Origin: Puccinia triticina
Lineage: Eukaryota > Basidiomycota > Pucciniomycetes > Pucciniales > Pucciniaceae
Length of the DNA stretch: 64,000 nucleotides
Assembly (NCBI RefSeq): GCF_026914185.1
Contig: NC_070562.1
Span: 3,782,001-3,846,000, forward strand
Direction: 5' to 3'
A model generated the notes under the pieces. It was not told where the DNA came from. It saw nothing but the letters and a program-made list of their open reading frames with translations, and searched no databases. This document shows positions 20,418-30,603 of this stretch, one piece after another (position 1 is the first letter of the stretch; each line of letters starts with the position of its first letter). The translations under genes were made by a program, and so were the position numbers.

Positions 20418-21222
20418 GTAGCGTTAGCGCAGATGCGCGCAATTGCGCTAACGCTAAACATGCAGGGCGCAAAAGAGCGCGCGCTACGCTGCGCTACAGC
20501 GCCTTTAGCGGGAAAAAAGGGCTTTTTTTCCGCTAAAAGCGCTGTAGCGCAGCGTAGCGTAGCGTAGCGTAGCGTAGCGACTCTAGCGGCGCGCTAACGC
20601 TAACAAAGAATTGGCGCGCTGTTAGCGCCGCTGAAAATTAGCGCGGCGTAGCGGCGCTAACAGCGCGCTAACGCTATGCAAAATAGATGGGCGCTTTTTG
20701 CCGCTACGCTAACGCGTAGCGCTGAAATAGCGTAGCGTAGCGTAGCGACCCAGTGTTGCTCCGCTTTCTCTGTCCTTCTTCTCAGCTGATTTCTCTTCCT
20801 TGTTACAATTCTGCAGCCCAAACAACTGCGCCCGTTGACGACCCCAAAACTCCGCTAAGTTGCCACATCAGTCTGGCTGACCCTTCCGCTCCGCCCCCTC
20901 CGGAAGAGAACATCACCGCTGATTGCGAGGGGATTAGCACATCCTTCCCCACTGAGAACTCCGCACACACCGTCCCAGAACATCCTCCACACCCTCCATT
21001 GGCACCCTTGTCACCCTCTCCAAACTCTTCCCTCAACACCAATCCACACTTCATTCAGGCCGTCAAGAGTCAATTTGTGTTTGAGTACGCCACCCAAATG
21101 CACCACCGCATCCGCTTCTTGCTCTCCAGGTCCAATCTTCTGTTGCAAGACCGCCAGGAGTATTTCAACAACGTCCTCCGCCACAAAGAAAACCTTTGAG
21201 CCCAAGGAATCGACGTGCTCCC

Positions 21223-21474
21223 TGTAAGGGTTTCACCCTTACTGAGACAGAACTAAGTTAGATTCACATATGCATATTCATTTACATAGTTGGATCTCTA
21301 TTTAAGTTGCTGTACTTGACTTCTCTCATTTTTCTCTTCTTCCCCAAGCTGGTCTTCATCCTTCTCCTTCCTCTTATTGGCCAATCTCAGGAAATTACAT
21401 TCTTTTTATAGACTTCTGGCCTTTGGCCCTCCGTCCCTCCGTTCCTTCCAGTGAGGGTTCACAGAACCCTTACA
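21223..21474 (+). repeat. Solo LTR, 252 bp
   Basis: TGTAAGGGTTTCACCCTTAC at the start (perfect hairpin) and CAGTGAGGGTTCACAGAACC then CTTACA at the end (hairpin GGGTTC / GAACCC). CTCCC is duplicated at 21218-21222 and 21475-21479. Inserted just past the stop of the Zn2Cys6 pseudogene. Confidence 0.88.
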
Positions 21475-22246
21475 CTCCCCGTCCAACCTCTCAACTCAAA
21501 TGCCACCGACTCCCCTCCTCAAGAGCCTTGTATACCGCTGTAATAATGAAATGAAATAAGTATTGGCCCGCCATTTTTCTTCTATTTAATTCTTGTACAT
21601 AGTCTCTGTAGCTCTGCCATGATATGTTTATTGGCTTTTACGGATTACTCTCTTGGTATTCTCATTGGTTTTCTTGCAGCTTTTATCTTGAGCAGAGTTT
21701 CCAGAAGTACTTATATGCCCCCGAGTTGGGAGAACCCTTGATACACTCGGGAATCTTGCGGGAGAAATGGTGCTGTGGTCATTATGTGACAGAGCACCAC
21801 TTTCTTCTACCACAAGTGGGGGTCTGGCTGTTTGTTGACTTGTTCGGATGAACTCGGAGTTTTCTTTTTTGGTTTTACTGCCGGGGGCGGCGGTCTTTTG
21901 TCTGGGGTGGGGCTTTTGTGACGTTTTAGGCATTATTAGTTACGGTTGCAACGATTTTGGGGCTATTATACGTTTTTGGAGCTACAAATTAAGGTGGCGC
22001 GGTGTTCTTTTCATTGGAAAGCGGGTGCAGAGTACTCTCTTCATTGGGTACCCTGCAGTCTTTCTCATCATGGCAGAAAGCGGCGGAAGCTTATGTTCAG
22101 CGGAGGCGGAGCGGGGTGATGGTTCTGGTTGGTGACGAACCAGGCGTATTATTTTTACTCAGTATCACTTAAAATCTTTACATGGATGGATGCTGGGAGG
22201 GGAGGCTCAGCTTACTCACGGGGAAGCGGAGAGGGATTCTTTACTG
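21475..22246. other. 3' flank of the Zn2Cys6 pseudogene; inverted repeat segment
   Basis: 21625-21822 is the inverted partner of 6019-6218. The rest (21823-22246) shows no convincing coding frame, promoter or repeat to me. A plausible poly(A) region (ATAATGAAATGAAATAAG) stands at about 21543. Confidence 0.5.
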
Positions 22247-22848
22247 GTATCAATAACCCGTTAAATAATCACAATAACATCCTCTGCATCTGTAACCATA
22301 AAGAAGAAGTAAAAATATAACACAATCCTCCCATGATAATCATGATCATGATGGGGGAAAACTCCTCCCCCCCCCCCCCCCCCCCCCCCTCCCCTCCCTT
22401 GTGAAAAGAAAAAAAACCATGTCCCCCAAAGAAAAACTCCTCCTCCCCCCCGTACAAAGAACCCCCCCCCCCCCCCGTGAGAAAACTCCCACCGCATCTC
22501 ATAACCCAATAGAAATGGAAATAAAAAATAACCAATAGAAAAGGAAATCCTCCTGCCATCCCACGCACGCCACCTGCCTCCGCCCCCTCGTCGTCATGTG
22601 CGCCTCCGCCGCTCGCCGTAGACAGCCGCCAGCCCTTGATCATCCATCATCCACACCCCTGTCTAGAATCCGGTGTTGAGATCCCACTCGCCGCCTTGGC
22701 CCCAGCCACGCCCGCTGTTGTGACCCGCTCCAGCTACCACGGCTTCCCCCAACCACCGCGCCGCTACTAGACAGTCCGCGCTGGACTGCCTGGACTGAGA
22801 AAGTCCGCTCTGCTCCGCACGCCGCAGCTCCACGGCCTTTGACCAAAC
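22247..22848 (+). repeat. Second copy of the Zn2Cys6 5' flank
   Basis: Direct duplicate of 6206-6241 plus 6420-6960, lacking the MITE at 6242. Contains a longer polyC run (22369-22390). Ends where the CAAC MITE copy 2 starts; no coding sequence of the Zn2Cys6 gene follows. Confidence 0.75.
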
Positions 22849-22855
22849 GTGGCGG

Positions 22856-23496
22856 CAACACTGCAAGAGCTACGCTTCGCTACGAAAAGCGGCGCTTTTG
22901 CGTAGCGAAGCGGAAACACGCTACTCTGGATCCAGAATAGCGTTAGCGCTAGCGGAAAATCGCTACTTTGAGCGGTAGCGAAGCGCCAGAACCGCTACTG
23001 CAGTTATGGCCTGCGCGTAGCGAAGCGCTTTTTTTTGCCGCTTCGCTACAGTATAGCGCAGCGGAAAAATTGACACTTTTTGGCGCTTTTTGGCGCTAAT
23101 AGCGCTTTTCAGCGCCAAAAGCGTAGCGAACCGGGTCGCTTTTGTGCCAAAAGCGTAGCGGGCATCTCTGCCTTTTGGTGGAAAGTGCCAGAAATAGTAC
23201 ACAAACATCAATCCTCCATCATTTTATGATGTGCAGTATTGATGTTTGAATGGTGCTATGGTAGCGCAGCAAAATCGCTACAGTAGCGTTTTTTCCGCTA
23301 CTATAGCAAGAAGCGTAGCAAATTGCCGCTAATCTGCGCTAAAAAAAGCGCGCTATTTTCTTTAATTTTTTCCCCTTAAAAAATGTAGTGAATAGCGAAG
23401 CGCCAAGTCCGCTACAAAAAGCTTAGCGAAGCAAGGCTAAAACCGCTACGCTTTCGCTACGCTGCCGCTTTTTGTAGCGTAGCTCTTGCACTGTTG
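22856..23496. mobile_element. CAAC foldback MITE (copy 2)
   Basis: 641 bp of GTAGCGAAGCG-type motifs and their inverses. Ends CAACACTGCAAGAGCTACG and, inverted, CAACAGTGCAAGAGCTACG. GTGGCGG is duplicated at 22849-22855 and 23497-23503. No open frame. Confidence 0.85.
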
Positions 23497-23503
23497 GTGG
23501 CGG

Positions 23504-24903
23504 GTCCGCTGCTGCCTGGTCAAGGAATGGGGCGGCCCATACGCCCACTGGTGTGGTAGACGGAAAAGTGGAAAAATAAAAAGTTTTTCCCTATGCCACA
23601 TAATTACTCATAATAGGCCTCAAGATACTACCAAATGGACCCCAGAAATGGATTCTACGGTCAATTTCACCCCTAGTCACCACTGGAAGCACCCCTGGAC
23701 CCCCTCTAGTGTGGAAGTTACACCTCATGGACACCTATCACACGACCAGCCCCAGTAACCGAGCTGTCACCTGCCCCAACACAGCTGTCACCTGCCCCAA
23801 CCCAAGTTTCACAGTAGTACACTTATACACATCACAGGATACAAACATACATCTCCCTGTCAGGCTACACTCATTACATATTAACTACATTCACTCATTT
23901 ATATACATAGTATGACATCATTTACACTGTTTCTGCAGCCTCAGATTTTGTGTATACATTAATTACCCCTGTATGAAAGCTCATGCAGTCTACTTTCACC
24001 TCATGCATGCGTTAGAATGTTCTTTTGTATATTCTGACATCATGTATGCACCCCTGGCATGTTTAGAATGTTTTGTTGTATATTCTGACACCATTCATGC
24101 GCCCCTGAGGGGTTATGACATCATTTGTATCTACTCCCACCAGCTAAAATCCCTCACCCTGCTGTCTAGATTAGCTGAAAACCTAACCCAAAAGCCCCTT
24201 CGGGGCCCACTTTTGTCTATAAAAGGAGCTCTCTCCACCCCCAGTGGTCTGCTCCCCAGTTCCTCACCCAGAACTCACAAGTCACCCAACACTCATCCAC
24301 ACTCAAATCCTAAAACCCTTATATCAATAAATCAACCCTTATAACAACAATTCAACCCTTATAACAAATTAATTAAAACACTTACAAATTGCCAGTCAAA
24401 CAGATTTCATCTGGAACAGACCAGACCTATCACTTAATAAAACTTGCCAAGCTGAGCTTGGTAGGTCTTGTTGACTGATAACAGAAGGGCAGAGCTTGCA
24501 ACTCCATCATACCCTTTGAAATTCAGCAAAAGGGTTTCATTACCACTTTTGAGTCTTACACTGGTCCGGTCGTGTAGGAGGACACAAAAAGTATTTGTTT
24601 TGTGTTGGTGGGGAACAAGGCCTTGTTCAAGGTCATATGGATGCTGACCTGGCGGGCAAACATCTCCGCCACTGCTCTGCGTTCACCATTAAACTTGTCT
24701 GGTTGGGCGACTTTGGGGGCCTTGGTTGCAGCTACCCCTTCTCTGGGGGTCGTTACTTGCGTCGGGGGGAGGGGTGGGTTCTGAGTTTGGAGTGCGTCCG
24801 CTAAGTTGGCCTTGGCCTGGCGGTGTTTTTCCTCCTCTTTGTTGGCCTTCTTAGTGATGTTGTCCAGTTGTTGAAGGAGTTTGTTGGCTTTGGAGGCATC
24901 CAT
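23504..24903 (-). pseudogene. Gag remnant of a gypsy element, split by solo LTR W1
   Basis: Minus strand from ATG 24903: MDASKANKLLQQLDNITKK with predicted coiled coil, then VAQPDKFNGERRAVAEMF, the start of a Tf1/sushi-type capsid, to SSYTTGPV. Across the LTR (CTGG duplication) it continues at 23551 as VWAAPFLDQAAADPP and then runs into unrelated sequence. Truncated at both ends; no pol nearby. Confidence 0.7.
23552..24560 (+). repeat. Solo LTR W1 (TGTGGTAGACGG family)
   Basis: 1009 bp, TGTGGTAGACGGAAAAGTGG to CTTTTGAGTCTTACA, with CTGG duplicated on both sides (23548-23551, 24561-24564). A TATAAAAGGAGCTC box is at about 24220 and poly(A)-type AATAAA downstream. No coding sequence. Confidence 0.85.
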
Positions 24904-24918
24904 TTTTGAAGTCCCCGC

Positions 24919-25723
24919 TGTGGTAGACGGAAAAGTGAAAAATCAAAAGTTTTTTCTCATACATATATTTACTCACAATACGCCTCAAGATACCATCAAA
25001 CAGACCTCAGAAATGGATTCTATGGCTAATTTTACCCCTAGTCACCACTGGAAGCATCACCTGAACCCCGCTGGATTGGAACCTACACTTCTTTGGACAC
25101 TGGACACTCATCACACGTTCAACATACCCAGTCACCAGCCTGTCACAGGCCTCAAGTCAAGGATCAGAGCATTATGCTTATACACATCACAGGATACAAA
25201 CATACATCTCCCCATCAGACTACAGTCATTACATATTACCAAGTACTCTTCTATTTCCATATTATGATGTCATCACACACTGACTCTGCAGCCTCAGAAT
25301 TCATTTATGCACCCCCTGCATCCACCTGTCAACTCATGCAGCCTACTTTCACTTTACACAGCCTTCATGCGGCCCTACTGCATTCTTATGACATCATTTA
25401 TGTACCCCTGACACATTATGACATCATTTGTATCTACTCCCACCAGCCAAAATCCCTCACACTGTTGTCTAGATTAGTTGAAACCCTAACCCACAAGCCC
25501 TCTGGGGCTCCACTTTTGTCTATATAAGGAGCTCTCTCCTCCCCAGTTGTCAGCTCCTGAGTTCATCACTCACCAATCACAGTCACCCCAACATTTACAG
25601 TTACAGCCTTATATATACTTAACAACCTACATACATAACAACCCTTACATTAATAATAACAACAATTTATTCAGTGTCATCAACAAGCTCATCTTGAACC
25701 AACCAACCCTATCACTTCATTAA

Positions 25724-25755
<32 letters not shown>

Positions 25756-25845
25756 ATCTGATAGTGCAGAAGGGCAGAGTTTGCACCTCCATCATCCCCT
25801 TCTCCATTCAGCAAAAGGTTCTCAGGAACACTTTTGAGTCTTACA
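24919..25845 (+). repeat. Solo LTR W2
   Basis: 927 bp relative of W1; CCGC duplicated (24915-24918, 25846-25849). TATATAAGGAGCTC at 25521. Inserted 15 bp upstream of the gag remnant ATG. Confidence 0.85.
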
Positions 25846-25850
25846 CCGCC

Positions 25851-26165
25851 TGTGACGGGGTTTCACACAAAGGGTCACAGCATTATGTGAACCCCCTGTG
25901 CGGTTGAGTACTTATACTCGCATCTCTTGCTCCCCTAGTCCGGCAGAGACCCTGTCCCTCCCGGCTAGGTGAGAATTGGTTCTTATTTCTCTTCTACACT
26001 TTCCAATTCTACTTCCTGTTGTACTTACAGAGAGACCCTGTCTCTCCCGGCTAGACTTGAGTAATAAAGCCCCAACAATTGGAACTAGAACTCCTTTTTG
26101 GTGTATCTTGGTCCCGTGCCCCACCTTCCTCCTTGTTTCCAGTGAGGGTCCACGGGACCCTTACA
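25851..26165 (+). repeat. Solo LTR, family H
   Basis: TGTGACGGGG...GGTCACA at the start (hairpin) and CAGTGAGGGTCCACGGGACC then CTTACA at the end. Hairpin CCTAGTCCGG / CCCGGCTAGG is followed by GTGAG, a pyrimidine tract, CAG (62 nt) and a repeat of the arm. AATAAA at about 26063. No target duplication found; it abuts W2. Confidence 0.75.
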
Positions 26166-26533
26166 CCATTTTATAGCTGGGACCAAGGGTTGGGTGTTAT
26201 TTTGGAGCAGGATATTCAAGGTTTCTAAGAGCGGAGCTGGGATATTCAAGGTTTTGGAGGTGGAGCAATCTGGTTTCTCTTGGTCTGTTGGGTTCTTAAT
26301 CTTTGTCTCTGTGAAGTAGATCCTGCAATATGGTCTGTTCTGTGGAGAGGAAGATGGAGTCTGGGGTCTGGGGTTCTAAGGGTTCTGGATCCAAGATGGT
26401 AGATTGCAGGATGAGGAAGAGGCCTGGATCTCCAGGCTCTCGAACCTTGAGCATGGTCCGTGACATGTAAGTGTAATCTATGTAAATGTGAGTCTGCGCT
26501 GCAGATCCCTTGCTACGCTCATAACAGAATTTT
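26166..26533. other. Unassigned, G/T-rich
   Basis: GGTTCTAAGG/GGATATTCAAGG-like repetition but no gene, LTR or inverted ends that I can support. Confidence 0.4.
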
Positions 26534-26822
26534 CAAAAGCTGAGCATCAGCTGAGCCAATACTGGTTCAAAGCTGAGAATTGGCTGAGCCAAATCTGTTC
26601 CAAAGCTGAGAATCAGGTGTTTTAAGACTATTCAAAAGATGAGTATCACCTGATTCAAGGCTGTTCCACAGCTGAGCATCTTCTGAGCCAAGGCTGGTCC
26701 ACAGATGAGCATCAGCTGTTACCGGAGTGGTCAGAAGCTGAGCAGTGGCTGGGCCCAGGTTGATCCAAAGCTGAAAATCAGCTGAGCCAGTACTGGTCCA
26801 AAGCTGAGCATGGGCTGGGCCA
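26534..26822. repeat. Degenerate minisatellite, ~40-45 bp unit
   Basis: About seven imperfect units of the form CAAAGCTGAGCATCAGCTGA followed by GCCAATACTGGTC. Several units carry the small palindrome GCTGAGCATCAGC. Confidence 0.75.
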
Positions 26823-26839
26823 ATGAAAGTCCTAATCTA

Positions 26840-27330
26840 ATCTAAGTATATTAAATCCACACTTTCATGGAATTTGGAATCAATGGTTTCCCCTGCCCCT
26901 TTCTTAAAAGCCCCCAAAATCCCTTATTTTTCCGGCAAGAATATGTTTGACTGGTTTTCCGTGAAAAAGTTTGTTTTAAGTCCCTGAACACAAAAAATGC
27001 CTTGGACTGGCCCCCCATTCCACAAACCACAGATGAAAAGGGACTGGCGTCAACCCCCTCAGCCTGTTGCAAGTGAAGGGGACAGAGAGGGGCAAAATGA
27101 AACCACAGCCAAGTTTTGTGGGAAAAATAATTCAATCAAATTGCCAAACAGCAGTTCAAAAAGGGTTTTTTTTTCCAGCCTGTGCAAGTGCAGCAAGGGA
27201 ATTTAAACTTTTTTCCCTTGCAATTGCAAAGTGACAAAAGGGGGTAAATTACTGCGCAAGTGCGACAGGATTTCAATTGAGGTTTTGCTTAACCCCCTCT
27301 GGCCACTTGCAAGTCCAAGTGGCGGAGCTG
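26840..27330. repeat. Inverted, decayed copy of the 55.2-56.05 kb repeat
   Basis: 26850-26890 matches 56005-56050 in reverse (GGTTTCCCCTGCCCC, CACTTTCATGGAATTTGG). Short CTGCGCAAGTGCGACAGG and CCTGTGCAAGTGCAG motifs recall the CCTGCGCATTTGCGCAGG palindromes of that region. No gene. Confidence 0.5.
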
Positions 27331-27448
27331 ATCAAGGAAAAGCTTGTCTCAACCAGCCTAAGTGGAACTGGGGAGCTCAAACTGTGGGGGACAATAGGGG
27401 AAAAATCAACCAAACACAAGGCTATGTATTTATGTTGACTGGAAGCCA

Positions 27449-27990
27449 GTGTTGGCGCCGCAACTGTTTCTGGATGGCTCACACGCTACCTCAACCTCTT
27501 TGAGCCAAAGTCATCTCAATCCAACGGACACCCCCGTTTCAAGTTCAACAGGTGCAATTGGAAACACCCCTTCATTGTTTGGTGTTTCTGATTGCTCATA
27601 CAGACATCCTCTTTCTGCTCCTTGTTGCCAGCTTCTTCCATACACCTTTTTCCTCAGGCCGCAAAGCAAACAGGAAAGGCGCAACGCTCAGTGGCCGGAG
27701 CTCATTGCTCCTCAACACCGACATTACCCAAGACAATGGCCCCAACAGCTTATCCTCCGGGGACCTGGCCCACTACTTATCTGCAACCACAGGGCCCTCC
27801 ACGCGCTCCCCCTTCGCTGGCTCACCGCTGCTCGCAAGAGGAGACTCTCCGCTCACGGCTGTTAACTCCGTTGTCAAAACCACCACCTCCACCGCCGGCT
27901 CCTCGCCGAGACATCCCAAGTCACTCCAGCTCTACCAGCTCAAGAAATGCACGGTCTCCCTCGCCAGGAGACATACTAGCACCTACAAGG
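27449..27990 (+). CDS. Hypothetical Pro/Ser-rich coding remnant
   Basis: All three plus frames are open for stretches. One path runs MLAPQLFLDGSHATSTSLSQ to about 27660, where a TTTTTCCTCAG acceptor-like site precedes AAKQTGKAQRSVAGAHCSS and a Pro-rich tail (APPSLAHRCSQEE..., PPPPPPAPRRD). Composition suits a disordered protein or a Gag linker. I recognise no domain, and the gene structure is a guess. Confidence 0.25.
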
Positions 27991-28017
27991 TCCTCGAGAA
28001 GCCTCCGAGGTCCTCGA

Positions 28018-28095
28018 GATTGTATCTTGAGGCGTATTGTGAGTAAATATATGTATGAGAAAAAACTTTTGATTTTTCACTTTTCCGTCTACCAC
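28018..28095 (-). repeat. Fragment of a W-family LTR (inverted)
   Basis: 78 bp equal to the first bases of W2 in reverse, ending CTTTTCCGTCTACCACA. The rest of the LTR is missing. Confidence 0.75.
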
Positions 28096-28945
28096 ACCGG
28101 TCATCGAGGGGTCTCTCACCTCCCGATGACCGGTCGGACCGGCCATTGAGGGGTCTCACACCTCTCAATGACTGGTCGGACCGGCCATTGAGGGGTCTCA
28201 TACCTCTCAATGACTGGTCGGACCGGCCATTGAGGGGTCTCATATCTCTCGATGACTGGTTGGACCGGCCATCGAGGGGTCTCATACCTCTCAATGGCCA
28301 GTCGGTACTGGTCATCAAGAGGACTCCGCAGTACAGTACACCTCGATGACAGATCAGTGCCGGCCATTGAGGGGTCCCTCACCTCCCGATGAGCGGTTGG
28401 ACCAGCCATCAAGGGGTCTCATACCTCTCGATGGCCGGTTGGTACCGGTCATTGAGGGGTCTCACACCTCTTGATGACCGGTCGGACCTCATCAGGGGGG
28501 CTCAGCAGTACAATGACCGGTCGCGTGCCGGCCATTGATCTCTCACCTCCCAATGACCGGTCGGACCAGCCATCAAGGTCTCACACCTCCCAAAGACTGA
28601 TCTGTACCAGCCATTGAGGGGTCTCACACCTCTCAATGACTGGTCTGTACTGCTCATTGAGAAGAGTTGCACATTAGCTGGTCATCAAGTGGGGTGTGCC
28701 CTGCTTGATGACTACTGTGGGCACTCCAGTTCATATTTGCACACTGGAGTGCAAAGCCAAAATCAGGGTGGAGTGCATCCCATTTTGGTGTATTTTGGAG
28801 TGCCAAGGCATGTGCTCCAACAAACATGGAGTTAATAGTAAAATAGGCCCTCCAGATTTTTTGGAGTACCATCTTCCTAACCCACCTCCCCCAAAGCCAA
28901 AAATTAGTACAAGTTTGGAGTACATTTAGGCTTATCCTACTTTTA
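28096..28945. repeat. Array of palindromic ~42 bp units plus a transposon end
   Basis: About ten units alternate CATTGAGGGGTCTCACACC / CTCTCAATGACTGG and CGGACCGG; each unit can fold into a hairpin. The right end, GGAGTACATTTAGGCTTATCC at about 28917-28937, resembles the terminal repeat of the element at 30604-31949, so this is probably a truncated relative. 28700-28900 is rich in TGGAGTGC/GCACTCCA. Confidence 0.65.
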
Positions 28946-28977
28946 ATTCAGAGAATATTAATTTGATATCAATTCAA

Positions 28978-29432
28978 AGGTACATCTACAGTTGCGCGCA
29001 ACATTCTACTGTACAGAGCTACCCGCAAAAATTGAAACCGCAACTGGGTGTCCAGCACCCTAACAGAGTATAAAGAGTGTGTGGATTCCAAATCTAAAGT
29101 GGCAACCAATTTGGTCCAGCCAAATTTTTTTTGTTCACAGCCCATATTTTGGGATCCACCTCCCAAATACGGGCATAAGTACATATGTATGGGCTCCTAA
29201 ACCCATACTTATGCCTTCTGGTTGGGCACTAAACCCACACATGAAGGCAGAAACTGTCATGCAGTGCTTTGAGGAGTTTCTGGTGGGTGTAAAACCATAG
29301 CTAGGACACCATACCATGTCCCAGCCACCCAAAAATATGTGAAAAAACTGTATTTTTTAGGTTTTGGACCCCAACATTTGGGACCAGACAAAAACCTTGT
29401 ACAGTGGAATGCTGCGTGCAACTGTACAGCCT
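28978..29432. mobile_element. Non-autonomous DNA transposon with ~30 bp inverted ends
   Basis: Left CTACAGTTGCGCGCAACATT then CTACTGTACA; right, inverted, GTACAGTTGCACGCAGCATT then CCACTGTACA. 455 bp, no coding frame. The target duplication is unclear. Confidence 0.55.
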
Positions 29433-29452
29433 AAAGACCAGCCTGAGAGAAC

Positions 29453-30070
29453 TTGGGGATCTCAATCATAGAAATATATTCCACCTCCTTGTGGATTAAA
29501 AACTTTGAAAACAGTACTCTGGTCAGATCAATGTCTAATTCAATTAATCTCTTTCCAAAGTATGTATGTACTAGAGGCCAAGGCGGCTTCGCCGCTGCAA
29601 ACCCAAGGTTCAGGCCTCCCACCCCCCCTCCCCACTCTTCCTCAGCTAGTGCAAGATATTCATCTTTTGATAAATACATTAAATGGCTGCTAATAAGTCA
29701 GACAGATCAGCTATTCATTCCATCAAACAGCAGAATGGACCTCCTGAGGCTACCCCAAGAAGTAATAGATATGACATGCAAAGAGCTGCCTTTCTTTAAA
29801 AATGAAGGCAAACAGAGCTCATTCCAGAGGTTCAAAGCCAGCACCAAAATGAGGAAACATTTTCAAACAAGGGTGAGATTCCAATATTGGAGTGCAGATT
29901 TCATAGTGAGAGGAGGAAGTTGGGAACAAAGTTGTAATCCAACAGAGTTCATTCCAGAGGTTCAAAGCCAGCACCAAAATGAGGAAACATTTTCGAACAA
30001 GGGTAAGATTCCAATATTGGAGTGCAGATTCCATAGTGAGAGGGGGAAGGTGGGAACAAAGTTAAAATAG
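29453..30070 (+). CDS. Hypothetical protein with F-box-like stretch and tandem repeat
   Basis: 205-codon frame. Residues around 29733-29790 read MDLLRLPQEVIDMTCKELPFF, which resembles an F-box start (LPxEVxxxIxxxL). Then a ~129 bp segment (29815-29943 and 29944-30065) is tandemly duplicated in a different reading frame, so the second copy encodes unrelated residues. That argues against a conserved protein. The upstream part includes GAGGCCAAGGCGGCTTCGCC, also seen inverted near 35000. Confidence 0.3.
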   Translation: MGISIIEIYSTSLWIKNFENSTLVRSMSNSINLFPKYVCTRGQGGFAAANPRFRPPTPPPHSSSASARYSSFDKYIKWLLISQTDQLFIPSNSRMDLLRLPQEVIDMTCKELPFFKNEGKQSSFQRFKASTKMRKHFQTRVRFQYWSADFIVRGGSWEQSCNPTEFIPEVQSQHQNEETFSNKGKIPILECRFHSERGKVGTKLK

Positions 30071-30603
30071 AAAATAGTCCAACTGGGAAGGTCAAGAAAA
30101 ACTCTAGTAGTTCCTCGTGTTTGATCACATACACTATGGGCAACGGTGAAACCAATACAATACAGGTATTGGTATCACATTGGTTTGGGCTCCAATACAT
30201 TGTATCTGTATTGGATGGGGTCACCAATACAATCCAATACATGTGGATCTGGTTGCCAATATGATCCAATCTGATTCTATACATTGTGGATTGCTGGGCC
30301 AATTACCCAGAAAAGAGGTGTTTTTTTCAAAATACAATACCAACTGTATCATATCTTTTTTTTCAATAAAATACATGCTATAAAATTATTTTGTATCAAA
30401 AAAAATATACAATACACTGTATTGACTGATACCTGTTTTGTACCTGATTAGAACCACAAGCTTATTCCAAGCTCTCAACTTCAATTGGGATCAGTTGGGT
30501 GTGTTTTTCTTGCAGTTTCACAGTTCCTAAATGATCTGCGCTCAGGGGGTTCAGTGCAGCAGAAGCCACCACTGCATGGCACAAAGAAAGAGGTATATTT
30601 TTT
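30071..30603. other. AT-rich region with CAATACA repeats
   Basis: Many CCAATACA/TGTATTGG motifs between 30150 and 30430. No gene or terminal repeats identified. Confidence 0.45.

Larger units (their letters stand above)
7958..20758. mobile_element. CAAC foldback MITE (copy 1), split by element B
   Basis: Outer parts 7958-8107 and 20418-20758 form a ~486 bp element made of GTAGCG/CGCTAC and TTAGCG palindromic motifs. Ends are CAACACTGGGTTGCTACG and, inverted, CAACACTGGGTCGCTACG. The 7 bp CTCCGCT is duplicated at 7951-7957 and 20759-20765. It sits in the 66 nt intron of the Zn2Cys6 pseudogene. The related copy at 35358-35703 has no insertion where B sits. Confidence 0.85.
7192..21199 (+). pseudogene. 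Zn2Cys6 (fungal binuclear cluster) gene, broken; intron holds nested transposons
   Basis: From ATG at 7192 the frame reads CX2CX6CX8CX2CX6C (Cys at residues 3, 6, 13, 22, 25, 32), the spacing of fungal-specific DNA-binding zinc clusters, with a basic stretch RRRR after the second Cys. The frame stops at 7354, and later coding-like stretches (SAAAYAQAVKQWAP near 7610; AERLAAGRRAQEQ... to 7942) lie in other frames, so at least two frameshifts have occurred. Exon ends CGAG|GTAAG at 7942/7943 and resumes after CTGCAG at 20816 with phase-compatible sequence (QTTAPVDDPKTPLS) to a stop at 21199. Without insertions the intron would be about 66 nt. The C-terminus (QFVFEYATQMHHRIRFLL...) is predicted helical. 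A DNA-binding regulator by family; target unknown. Confidence 0.6.

Noticed and set aside
22369..22470. polyC runs (also 6583-6597 and polyG 32271-32295) as functional elements
   Set aside because: Simple homopolymers prone to assembly error; no structure around them.
25851..26165. 5' LTR of the gag remnant at 24903
   Set aside because: Promoter, hairpin and AATAAA order put this LTR on the plus strand, opposite to the gag; treated as an independent solo LTR.
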